DNA of 16,902 bases from positions 1 to 16,902 of the forward strand of contig JABDJY010000483.1 of assembly GCA_013003285.1 (NCBI GenBank). The letters are read 5' to 3'. This stretch comes from Alphaproteobacteria bacterium. GTDB lineage: Bacteria > Pseudomonadota > Alphaproteobacteria > UBA6615. Below the pieces are notes generated by a model, which saw only the letters and a program-made list of their open reading frames with translations, was not told the origin of the DNA and did not search any database. This document shows, piece by piece, positions 1 through 6,960 of this stretch; the first letter of the stretch is position 1; each line of letters begins with the position of its first letter. The position numbers and the translations under genes are program-made.

Positions 1-28
1 GGTCAACAGGTTGCCAATGGAGACCGCC

Positions 29-1132
29 ATGACAGACGCACACGAAGGGAAGCAGCCTGAGGGCGGCCAGGATATTTGGGATAATCCGCTCGGTACGGAT
101 GGGTTTGAATTTGTCGAATATTGCTCGATGGAACCGGAGAAGCTGGGGGCGGTCTTCGAGTTGATGGGGTTCACAGCAGTGGCCCGCCACCGCTCGAAAG
201 ACGTCGTCCACTACCGTCAGGGTACGGTCAATTTCATCCTCAACAATGAACCCGGCAGTTTCGCCGCGGACTTTGCCAAACAGCACGGCCCCAGCGCTTG
301 TGCCATGGCCTTTCGCGTCGATGACGCGGCGCGCGCCTATGATCTGGCGCTCGAGCGCGGCGCCACGGCGGTGCCCAACCATGTGGGCCCCATGGAACTC
401 AATATTCCGGCGATCCAGGGCATCGGCCATAGCCGTCTATATTTGGTCGATCGTTATGGCGACCGAGGCTCGATCTACGATGTGGATTTCGTGCCCATCG
501 ACGGCAGTGAGACGGCAGCCCGCGATGTCGGTCTCACCTATATCGATCACCTGACCCACAATGTGTACCAGGGCAATATGGACATGTGGTCGGGGTTTTA
601 TGAGGACGTCTTTAATTTCCGCGAAGTCCGCTATTTCGATATTGAGGGCAAAGTCACCGGCCTGCATTCCCGCGCCATGACCAGCCCGGACGGCAAAATT
701 CGCATTCCGATCAACGAATCGGCGGACGACAAAAGCCAGATCGCGGAGTATCTACGCGAGTATCATGGCGAGGGCATTCAGCACATCGCCTTGGGCACCG
801 ACGATATATTCGCCACCGTCGAAACCCTGGCCGAGCGCGGCGTCAAATTTCTCGACACGCCGGGCACCTATTACGACAAGCTCGACGAACGGCTCCCCGG
901 CCATGGACAGGATGTAGCGCGTCTTCGCCGCAGCGGAATTCTGGTCGATGGCGCGCCGACCGAAGGGCAGGGGCTGTTGCTGCAAATCTTCACCGATACG
1001 GTGATTGGCCCGATCTTCTTCGAAATCATAAAGCGGGAGGGCAATGAAGGATTCGGTGAAGGCAATTTCAAGGCCCTATTCGTGGCCATTGAGGAGGATC
1101 AAATTCGCCGCGGCGTGTTAAACACCGACTAA
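29..1132 (+). CDS. hppD: 4-hydroxyphenylpyruvate dioxygenase
   Basis: Converts 4-hydroxyphenylpyruvate to homogentisate with Fe(II) and O2, the second step of tyrosine degradation; cytosolic. The protein has two vicinal-oxygen-chelate halves. The C-terminal half carries the iron ligands: His174 in YIDHLTHNV, His252 in GIQHIAL and Glu332 in IFFEII. Their spacing (78 and 80 residues) is close to that in characterised bacterial enzymes. The family hallmark GNEGFGEGNFKALFVAI follows near the C-terminus. I prefer the ATG at 29, with GGAG at 19-22 in front, giving 367 aa, close to the usual bacterial length of about 360. An in-frame ATG at 17 and a TTG at 11 also exist. The next gene, a fumarylacetoacetate hydrolase-family gene, belongs to the same pathway; homogentisate dioxygenase is not in the window. 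The promoter lies left of the window. Confidence 0.95.
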   Translation: MTDAHEGKQPEGGQDIWDNPLGTDGFEFVEYCSMEPEKLGAVFELMGFTAVARHRSKDVVHYRQGTVNFILNNEPGSFAADFAKQHGPSACAMAFRVDDAARAYDLALERGATAVPNHVGPMELNIPAIQGIGHSRLYLVDRYGDRGSIYDVDFVPIDGSETAARDVGLTYIDHLTHNVYQGNMDMWSGFYEDVFNFREVRYFDIEGKVTGLHSRAMTSPDGKIRIPINESADDKSQIAEYLREYHGEGIQHIALGTDDIFATVETLAERGVKFLDTPGTYYDKLDERLPGHGQDVARLRRSGILVDGAPTEGQGLLLQIFTDTVIGPIFFEIIKREGNEGFGEGNFKALFVAIEEDQIRRGVLNTD

Positions 1133-1181
1133 CTATTTGCCTATAGCTTGCTAGCTGACGCGCGATTCTATGATGTCCGAG

Positions 1182-1204
1182 AACGCATAATATTGCGTTT
1201 TATC
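1182..1204 (+). terminator. Possible weak hairpin/terminator between hppD and the FAH-family gene
   Basis: AACGCA (1182-1187) pairs perfectly with TGCGTT (1194-1199) around a six-base loop, and the run continues as TTTTAT. A 6-bp stem with only three G-C pairs is weak for an intrinsic terminator. It sits 18-40 bases ahead of the next start codon, so it could equally be an attenuating or mRNA-stability hairpin, or chance. Confidence 0.3.
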
Positions 1205-1221
1205 AGGTGGTTACGGGCGAT

Positions 1222-2193
1222 ATGAAGCTAGCAACATTAAAAGATGGTAGCCGCGACGGTACTTTGGCGGTTGTTTCGCATGATTTGAGCAAGATGGCGC
1301 CGGCCTCGGCTGTGGCGCGCACGTTGCAAATTGCGCTGGAAAAATGGACCGACGCTGCGCCCCGCTTGGAGCAATTGTTTGAGGCAGTAAACGCTGGAAC
1401 CGCCGACGGTATCCGCGATTACGATCCCGAGGCGCTCGAATCGCCCCTGCCGCGCAACTACCAGTTTATGATGGCAGCGCCTATCTCAACCATGTGGAAC
1501 TGTTTCGCAAAGCCCGCGGCGCGCAGCTGTCGCCCAAGCTTCGCGAAGATCCGCTCATGTACCAGGCGGTCAGCGACGGCTTTTTGCGGCCGACCGGCGC
1601 GATCCCGGTCAGCGATCCCGAATTGGGCATCGACATGGAGGCCGAGGTTGGGGTGATCGTCGACGATGTTCCCATGGGTGTAAGCGCGGACAGGGCGGCT
1701 GAGTACATCAAGCTATTTGTGCTGATAAATGATGTCAGTCTGCGTACGCTTATCTCCGACGAACTGAATTCCGGCCTCGGTTACTTTCATGGCAAGCCGC
1801 GTTCCTCCCTCTCGCCCGTGGCGGTGACCCCGGATGAACTGGGCAGCGCGTGGGATGGCCATAAGGTTCATCTCGATATGATCGTAAAGTTCAACCAGGC
1901 GCCGATCGGTATGCCCAATTGCGGCGTCGATATGGATTTTGATTTCACGCAACTGATCGCCCACGCGGCCAAGACACGGCCGCTTTGTGCAGGAACGTTA
2001 ATTGGCTCCGGCGCGATTTCGAACCGTGACCTGGGAACCGGCGTGGCCTGTTTGGCGGAATTGCGGATCGTGCAAAAGATCGACGAGGGCCGCCAAAAAA
2101 CATCGTTCATGCAATATGGCGACCATCGAGATGTTCGACGCCGACAATCAGTCGGTGTTCGGCGCCATCGATCAAGAAGTAATTCCAGCCTAA
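1222..2193 (+). pseudogene. Fumarylacetoacetate hydrolase-family gene, broken by two frameshifts
   Basis: The intact family hydrolyses fumarylacetoacetate to fumarate and acetoacetate, the last step of homogentisate breakdown. The reading starts at ATG 1222 (MKLATLKDGSRDG) and stays in frame to 1470. It then continues one base out of register from about 1471 to 2123 (DGSAYLNHVELFRKARGA onward), and returns to the first frame from 2122 to TAA 2191 (TIEMFDADNQSVFGAIDQE). The simplest repair is one missing base near 1470/1471 and two near 2121-2124, restoring about 324 aa, close to the family norm. Metal-site motifs survive: the E-x-E in GIDMEAEVGVIVDDVP, the Asp of INDVSLR, and the Lys of GYFHGKP. 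Without repair, translation from 1222 stops at 1656 after 144 residues, before all of these. Either a recent pseudogene or sequencing/assembly error. It follows hppD after 89 bases and ends two bases from the convergent UDG gene. Confidence 0.85.
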
Positions 2194-2195
2194 AA

Positions 2196-2840
2196 CTAAT
2201 TTGCCAGTTGCGCACTGACGGTTTCAAAAACGGTCTCGAACATCTCCGTGGTCAATCGACCGGTGTTGGTGTTGTAGCGCGAGCAGTGATAGCTGTCGGT
2301 GAGGGTGAGCACCCGATCGTCGGTTGGCACCGCGTGAACCGCGCAATGGCCAAACGGATAATCACTCTTGCGCACGCCGAGCCCGGCGAGGAAGGCGTTA
2401 TGGCCGAGGCCACCCAACGCGACGACCACGCGTAAATTCGCCATCGCCGCGACTTCATTTTGCAAAAACGGCCGGCAGGCGGCGACTTCGGCGCCCACCG
2501 GTTTGTTTTCCGGTGGCACGCAGCGGACGGCGTTGGTCACCCGGCAATCCACCAGCCGCAACCCATCATGGGGATTCGCGCCATAGTTACCTTCAGCGAA
2601 GCCGAATTTCAGCAAGGTGGCGTAGAGCAAATCGCCGGCATAGTCGCCGGTGAACGGGCGGCCCGTCTGGTTGGCGCCTTTAAGTCCCGGCGCCAGGCCG
2701 ACGATTAACAGTCTTGCATCGAGGCTGCCGAAGCTTTGGACCGGCCCATTGTGGAAATCGGGGAATTTCGCCTGATTTTGAACCCGAAACTCGACCAGCC
2801 GGGGGCACAGGGCGCAATCATGTTCAGGCTGTAGCGCCAC
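2196..2840 (-). CDS. Uracil-DNA glycosylase, family 5 (UdgB-like)
   Basis: Removes uracil and related deaminated bases from DNA to start base excision repair. The 214-aa protein has four cysteines placed for a 4Fe-4S cluster: C9 and C12 (CALC) and C107 and C122 (C-x14-C). Motif A is GLAPGLKGANQTGRPFTGD at 48-66. The C-terminal motif DSYHCSRYNTNTGRLT at 182-197 matches the family 5 pattern, except that the usual HPS is HCS (Cys186). Motif A lacks the Asp or Asn water-activating residue of families 1 and 2, which fits family 5. The start is GTG at 2840, two bases after the stop of the upstream NYN gene, so translation is probably coupled and the transcript shared. The gene ends on TAG at 2196-2198, two bases from the convergent FAH-family gene. 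Family 4 is the main alternative; the GRLT motif favours family 5. Confidence 0.88.
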   Translation of the reverse strand: MALQPEHDCALCPRLVEFRVQNQAKFPDFHNGPVQSFGSLDARLLIVGLAPGLKGANQTGRPFTGDYAGDLLYATLLKFGFAEGNYGANPHDGLRLVDCRVTNAVRCVPPENKPVGAEVAACRPFLQNEVAAMANLRVVVALGGLGHNAFLAGLGVRKSDYPFGHCAVHAVPTDDRVLTLTDSYHCSRYNTNTGRLTTEMFETVFETVSAQLAN

Positions 2841-2842
2841 CG

Positions 2843-3478
2843 TCAGGCCGTCTCGGCGGTATTGTCATCTTCATATTCGTCGTCGTCATACTCGTCATCG
2901 TAATCGTCATCTTCGTCAAACCCATCGTCGGCTGGGGCGGGGCGCGGGCCGCTATGCTGGCGCGCAATTTCCCCGCGCAGGCTGGAGAGATCGACGAAGT
3001 TGTCCGCCTGACGCCGTACTTCGTCGGCCGCTAGGGGCGGACTTACCGAAACAGTACTGATAACCGTCACCCGGGTGCCCAGGCGCTGTACGGCCTCGAT
3101 CAACCGGCGGTAACCGCCATCGCCGCTCATCAGTACGATATGGTCTACCCGGCCGGCGACCTCCATGACGTCGACCGCCAATTCCACATCGATCGAATTG
3201 CGAATCCGGCGCCGGCCGGTGGAATCTGTTGATTCCTTGGCTGGCTTGGTCACCAGCGTGTAGCCATTGTAATCGAGCCAATCGACCAGCGGCCTGATCG
3301 GTGAATATTCCTGATCTTCGATTAAGACCGTGTAGTAATAGGCGCGCACCAGGGTCGCTTTGGCCTTGAACAGCAACAGCAGCTTCTTGTAATCGATGTC
3401 GAAATCGAGAGCTTTTGCGGTGGCGTAGAGATTAGCGCCGTCAATGAAGACAGCGATCTTTTCATCTTTATAAAACAT
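2843..3478 (-). CDS. NYN domain (LabA/DUF88-like) protein with acidic C-terminal tail
   Basis: NYN domains are PIN-like folds and candidate RNases; the role of this alphaproteobacterial member is not established. I start at ATG 3478 (MFYKDEKIAVFIDGANLYAT), because homologous sequence begins there and an AAGG lies upstream; an open frame runs back to 3568 but looks non-coding. Length 211 aa. Candidate acidic metal ligands are Asp13 (FIDGAN), Asp97 and Asp103 (IDVELAVDVME) and Asp120 (MSGDGGYRRLIEAV). I recall relatives usually having a second acidic residue two positions later (SGDxD), where this protein has Gly122. After residue 183 comes a tail of about 25 residues that is mostly Asp and Glu with interspersed Tyr. 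It is followed two bases later by the UDG gene, a pairing I recall from other alphaproteobacteria, which hints at a nucleic-acid role without proving it. Confidence 0.85.
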   Translation of the reverse strand: MFYKDEKIAVFIDGANLYATAKALDFDIDYKKLLLLFKAKATLVRAYYYTVLIEDQEYSPIRPLVDWLDYNGYTLVTKPAKESTDSTGRRRIRNSIDVELAVDVMEVAGRVDHIVLMSGDGGYRRLIEAVQRLGTRVTVISTVSVSPPLAADEVRRQADNFVDLSSLRGEIARQHSGPRPAPADDGFDEDDDYDDEYDDDEYEDDNTAETA

Positions 3479-3497
3479 ATGTTTAGTACCTTTTTCT

Positions 3498-3525
3498 AAT
3501 ATATATTCTAAAATAAAAATGCGAA
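3498..3525 (-). promoter_or_regulatory. Candidate sigma70-type promoter for the NYN-UDG pair
   Basis: On the minus strand, TTCGCA (3525-3520) and TATATT (3503-3498) are separated by 16 bases, matching the consensus at 4/6 and 5/6. The surrounding AT-rich patch, about 3480-3530, contrasts with the GC-rich flanks. The implied transcript start near 3491 leaves a leader of about 13 bases containing AAGG before ATG 3478. No other sequence supports the call. Confidence 0.4.
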
Positions 3526-3632
3526 TATCAGGGGCTCGATAACGAGTTAATGTGCCGCCTGTACACAATTAATTAGCGCGCCCGACTGTTGTTGTCTATT
3601 GCCTACCCCATCGAAATGTCCCGCGTGGTGAG

Positions 3633-4160
3633 ATGACTCAATCCATGATCCTAATAGGCTTGGGCGCCAACCTGCCAAGCGGCCGATTTGGCCCGCCACG
3701 AAAGACCTTGGAGGCAGCCATTGAGGCGCTGGAAGCTCGAGGCGTGCGGGTGGTGGCCCGGTCGCGATGGTATTCCTCGGCGGCTTATCCGGCTTCGGAC
3801 CAGCCGCGCTATGTGAATGCCGTTATTTCCGTTGAAACTAAATTGTCACCTGAGGCACTGCTCGAACTGCTCCATGATATCGAGCGGGATTTCGGCCGAA
3901 AACGCACAATAGCCAATGCGGCCCGGGAGATTGATCTGGACTTGCTTGCCTTCGGCGACCTGATCCGTACCGATTCTGCTCCCATTTTGCCCCACCCCCG
4001 GCTGCAGGAGCGCGCCTTCGTGCTGCGCCCGCTCTGCGATATCGCCCCCGAATGGCGCCATCCGCAAACGGGGCAGAGCGCCTTGGAACTGGCTGCGGTG
4101 GTTGATGACGATGATCTGCGACCATGCGATGAGGCTAATAACGAGCCGAAAACCGCATAA
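3633..4160 (+). CDS. folK: 2-amino-4-hydroxy-6-hydroxymethyldihydropteridine pyrophosphokinase (HPPK)
   Basis: Transfers pyrophosphate from ATP to 6-hydroxymethyl-7,8-dihydropterin in folate synthesis; cytosolic. The 175-aa protein opens with the fold's first strand, ILIGLGANL, and carries the HPPK signature region at about 88-108: RKRTIANAAREIDLDLLAFG, with the Mg-binding Asp101 and Asp103. It continues with LPHPRLQERAFVLRPLCDIAPEW, typical of the family end. The start at ATG 3633 follows GGTGAG closely; an in-frame ATG at 3645 would still keep the first strand. Divergent from the NYN gene across a 154-base region. The rpoZ promoter begins four bases after this stop codon, so folK probably forms its own short transcript or reads through into rpoZ. 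Confidence 0.95.
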   Translation: MTQSMILIGLGANLPSGRFGPPRKTLEAAIEALEARGVRVVARSRWYSSAAYPASDQPRYVNAVISVETKLSPEALLELLHDIERDFGRKRTIANAAREIDLDLLAFGDLIRTDSAPILPHPRLQERAFVLRPLCDIAPEWRHPQTGQSALELAAVVDDDDLRPCDEANNEPKTA

Positions 4161-4164
4161 CCTA

Positions 4165-4193
4165 TTGGCAGACAGTCATTTTCACCTTATATA
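4165..4193 (+). promoter_or_regulatory. Strong sigma70-type promoter for rpoZ
   Basis: TTGGCA at 4165-4170 and TATATA at 4188-4193 are separated by exactly 17 bases. Each hexamer matches the consensus at 5/6. The predicted start near 4200 gives a leader of about 31 bases before the rpoZ ATG at 4232. The promoter lies wholly in the folK-rpoZ gap. Confidence 0.72.
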
Positions 4194-4231
4194 CGAGAAA
4201 ATTTCATTATTGCGATTTGGAGAACCCCTAA

Positions 4232-4639
4232 ATGGCTCGGGTAACCGTAGAAGATTGCGTTGAAAAAGTACCGAACCGGTTTGAATTGGTCATGCTTTCG
4301 GCACAGCGAGCGCGCGAAATTTTGGCTGGCGCACCGCTGACCGTCGAAGAGGATAACGATAAGAACCCGGTCATCGCCTTGCGCGAGATCGCTGACGAGA
4401 CCGTCAAACTCGACGAACTGCGCGATTCGCTGGTGCAAAGCCAGCAGCGCCATGTGGAATTCGACCTGCCCGAGGAAGAAGAGGGCGACGAAGTTGTCGA
4501 GCTCTTGGAATCCGATACCCACATCGCGGGTGTCGATGAAGGATCGCCGGTCGACGAAGAAAGCAGCCAAATCGAAGTGGCGTCGGACGTGCCGGAAATG
4601 CATTTCGACGATGTCGCCGGCTCCGAGGAAGTGGACTGA
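4232..4639 (+). CDS. rpoZ: RNA polymerase omega subunit
   Basis: Small subunit that helps fold and hold the beta-prime subunit in RNA polymerase; in some bacteria it also contributes to a (p)ppGpp site. The N-terminal core is unmistakable: MARVTVEDCVEKVPNRFELV, then LSAQRAREI, and KNPVIALREIADETV at about 45-60. The protein is 135 aa, against about 90 in E. coli. The extra part, from about residue 75, is an acidic tail rich in Glu, Asp and Val, a kind of extension I recall in other alphaproteobacterial omegas. A good ribosome site (GGAG at 4219-4222) precedes ATG 4232. A strong promoter in front and an intrinsic terminator behind make it a likely separate transcript. Neighbourhood with rsh is functionally apt, since both act in the (p)ppGpp response. 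Confidence 0.97.
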   Translation: MARVTVEDCVEKVPNRFELVMLSAQRAREILAGAPLTVEEDNDKNPVIALREIADETVKLDELRDSLVQSQQRHVEFDLPEEEEGDEVVELLESDTHIAGVDEGSPVDEESSQIEVASDVPEMHFDDVAGSEEVD

Positions 4640-4693
4640 CAAAGATTTTTCCTCTGCCCTTGGCGGCCGTGGTGTTAAATTGAGGGACGATGA

Positions 4694-4727
4694 GCCTGGG
4701 CGCGCATTAGTGAGCCCAGGCCTTTTT
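4694..4727 (+). terminator. Intrinsic terminator after rpoZ
   Basis: GCCTGGGC (4694-4701) pairs perfectly with GCCCAGGC (4714-4721) around a 12-base loop, followed by C and five T (4723-4727). There is no matching A-tract on the left, so it reads as plus-strand only. It stands between rpoZ and rsh, only 38 bases before the rsh start. Confidence 0.85.
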
Positions 4728-4765
4728 GTCCTGAGACACGAGCGGATATAGGACCCAAGCGTAGG

Positions 4766-6943
4766 ATGATCGGGCAAACGGAACTGGTAGACAGGGTCAA
4801 AGAGTACGACCCCAAGTTCGATGAGACGCTGATCAACCGCGCCTATGATTTCTCCAAGCGCGCCCATGGCAGTCAGACCCGTGATTCCGGCGCTCTCTAT
4901 TTCTCCCATCCGCTCGAAGTCGCCGATATTCTGACCAACTACCGTCTCGATGGCGCGTCCATTGTGACAGCGCTGTTGCACGATACGCTTGAAGATACCG
5001 ATACCACGGAAACGGATATCCGCGACAATTTCGGCGATGAAATCGCCCAACTGGTCGATGGCGTCACCAAACTGACGCGCCTAGAGCTGCAATCGAACAA
5101 GGCAAAACAGGCCGAGAATTTCAGAAAATTCGTGCTGGCGACCAGCCGTGATATTCGCGTGTTGCTGGTCAAACTGGCCGACCGTCTGCACAATATGCGC
5201 ACCATCCGCCATGTCGATAAGCCGGAACGGCGGCGGCGGATCGCCCGCGAGACCATGGATATATACGCGCCGCTCGCCGCGCGTATCGGCATGCATGACA
5301 TCAAGGACGAGTTGGAAGACTTGGCCTTTGCCGAATTGAACCCGGATGCGAGGGACTCGATTCTGCGCCGATTGACGTTCTTGCGCGAAGAGGGCGGCAA
5401 TCTGGTCGAGCGGATTATCGCCGAGCTGAACCAAGTCATGGCCGACGAGGGTATTGAGGCGGTGGTGTCGGGCCGGGAAAAATCGTCCTATTCGATTTGG
5501 CGCAAAATGCAGCGTCAACAGGTCGAGTTCGAGCAATTGTCCGACATCATGGCGTTCCGGATTGTGGTCGATGACGTGCTGGATTGTTACCGCATTCTGG
5601 GCATCATCCATGGCCGGTATAGCGCCGTGCCGGGACGTTTTCGCGACTATCTGTCGACCCCAAAGCCGAATGGTTATCAGTCGTTGCATACCGGTGTTCT
5701 GGGGCCGGAGAAACACCGGATCGAGGTACAGATCCGAACCCATAAGATGCACGACATTGCCGAGCGCGGGGTCGCCGCCCATTGGCGTTACAGCGATATT
5801 GGATCGGGCCCGGTCTCGTCGACAGGCATGGCTGACGGCAAGCAGTATCGGTGGCTGCAGGAACTATTGGATATTCTCGACGATGCGGCGGGGCCGGAGG
5901 ATTTTCTCGAACACACCAAGCTCGAGATGTTCTCAGACCAGGTCTTCGGTTTTTCTCCGAAGGGCGAAGTCTATGCGCTACCGCGGGGCTCGACCCCGAT
6001 CGATTTTGCTTATGCTGTGCACACCGAAGTCGGCGACCATTGCGTCGGCGCGAAGATAAACGGCCGTAACATGCCGTTGCGAACCCAACTGCAAAACGGC
6101 GATCAGGTTGAGATCCTGACCTCGGAGAACCAGACACCGTCGCCGAACTGGGAGCAATTGGTTGTTACCGGTAAGGCGCGCGCGCGTATCCGCCGAGTTC
6201 TGCGTCATCAGCAGCTCGAGCAGTACGCCGTGCTGGGCCGTAGCATCATCGAGAAGGCTTTCCAGCGCCATGATGAAACCCTGGATGAGGATAAGCTTGC
6301 CGGCGTTTTGGGTGAATTTCATGCCGATTCGGTGGAAGACCTCTACGCGCTTGTCGGCCAGGGGGTTCATACGGGCCGGGCAGTGATGCGGATTTTGTTC
6401 CCCGACAAAGATGGTGATGGAACGCGGTCGACCGGTGGATCGATTTTCTCGCTGCGCCGTACGCGTCGCAATTCGACCAAAGCGAGCGAACATTCGGTTC
6501 CCATCAGTGGCCTCATCCCCGGGATGGCCGTGCATCTGGCCAAATGTTGCTACCCATTACCCGGCGACCGTATCGTTGGCGTTACCACCACGGGCAAGGG
6601 GGTAACGGTTCACACCATCGATTGCATGACGCTGGAAGCGTTTGCCGAAAGCCCCGAACGCTGGGTCGAGGTGTCGTGGGATGTCGACGATGAAGATGCG
6701 GCCAAGCAGGTGAGCCGATTGAATGTGACCCTGGTCAACGAGCCCGGCAGCCTTGGTGAACTGGCCAATATCATTGCCCAGGCCGGTGGCAACATATCGA
6801 ATCTTAAGTTCACCAACCGCAACCCGGATTTCTTCGACATGACCGTCGATATAGAGGTCGACAACAACAAGCATCTCAATGATGTTATGACCGCATTACG
6901 CGCCGGCCGTTCGGTCAGCTCTGTCGATCGGGCGCGAAGTTAA
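4766..6943 (+). CDS. rsh: Bifunctional (p)ppGpp synthetase/hydrolase (RelA/SpoT family, Rsh)
   Basis: Makes and degrades (p)ppGpp, the starvation alarmone. Domain order over 725 aa is complete. The HD hydrolase covers about 25-180, with His48, His72-Asp73 and the LHDTLEDT and LADRLHNMR motifs all intact. The synthetase covers about 230-345, with GREKSSYSIWRKM from 236 and RDYLSTPKPNGYQSLHT at 303-319. TGS lies at about 400-460, a Cys-containing region has C594, C595 and C620, and a C-terminal ACT domain covers about 661-725. Both catalytic sites look functional, so it is likely the cell's single long Rsh. The start at ATG 4766 matches the family opening; the ribosome site is poor (AGGA 12 bases away, AGG abutting the ATG). 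It heads the operon to recO; pdxJ follows after 17 bases. An intrinsic terminator lies just upstream, so its promoter is unclear. Confidence 0.97.
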   Translation: MIGQTELVDRVKEYDPKFDETLINRAYDFSKRAHGSQTRDSGALYFSHPLEVADILTNYRLDGASIVTALLHDTLEDTDTTETDIRDNFGDEIAQLVDGVTKLTRLELQSNKAKQAENFRKFVLATSRDIRVLLVKLADRLHNMRTIRHVDKPERRRRIARETMDIYAPLAARIGMHDIKDELEDLAFAELNPDARDSILRRLTFLREEGGNLVERIIAELNQVMADEGIEAVVSGREKSSYSIWRKMQRQQVEFEQLSDIMAFRIVVDDVLDCYRILGIIHGRYSAVPGRFRDYLSTPKPNGYQSLHTGVLGPEKHRIEVQIRTHKMHDIAERGVAAHWRYSDIGSGPVSSTGMADGKQYRWLQELLDILDDAAGPEDFLEHTKLEMFSDQVFGFSPKGEVYALPRGSTPIDFAYAVHTEVGDHCVGAKINGRNMPLRTQLQNGDQVEILTSENQTPSPNWEQLVVTGKARARIRRVLRHQQLEQYAVLGRSIIEKAFQRHDETLDEDKLAGVLGEFHADSVEDLYALVGQGVHTGRAVMRILFPDKDGDGTRSTGGSIFSLRRTRRNSTKASEHSVPISGLIPGMAVHLAKCCYPLPGDRIVGVTTTGKGVTVHTIDCMTLEAFAESPERWVEVSWDVDDEDAAKQVSRLNVTLVNEPGSLGELANIIAQAGGNISNLKFTNRNPDFFDMTVDIEVDNNKHLNDVMTALRAGRSVSSVDRARS

Positions 6944-6960
6944 GTTGAGGAAATTTCATC

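Noticed and set aside
2194..2435. Apparent extension of the FAH middle frame into the UDG gene
   Set aside because: Produced only because the second frameshift bypasses the true stop at 2191; the translation here is antisense to UDG and unlike any FAH protein.
3479..3568. Upstream start (3568) adding 30 residues to the NYN protein
   Set aside because: The added part is AT-rich, covers the likely promoter, and family similarity begins at MFYKDEKIAVFIDGAN.
4726..4752. Promoter for rsh (TTGTCC, 15 bases, TATAGG)
   Set aside because: Spacer too short, both hexamers only 4/6, and it would leave a leader of about seven bases.
4187..5050. Open minus-strand frame of 287 codons across rpoZ, its terminator and the start of rsh
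   Set aside because: It overlaps two certain genes and the intergenic terminator, and resembles no family.
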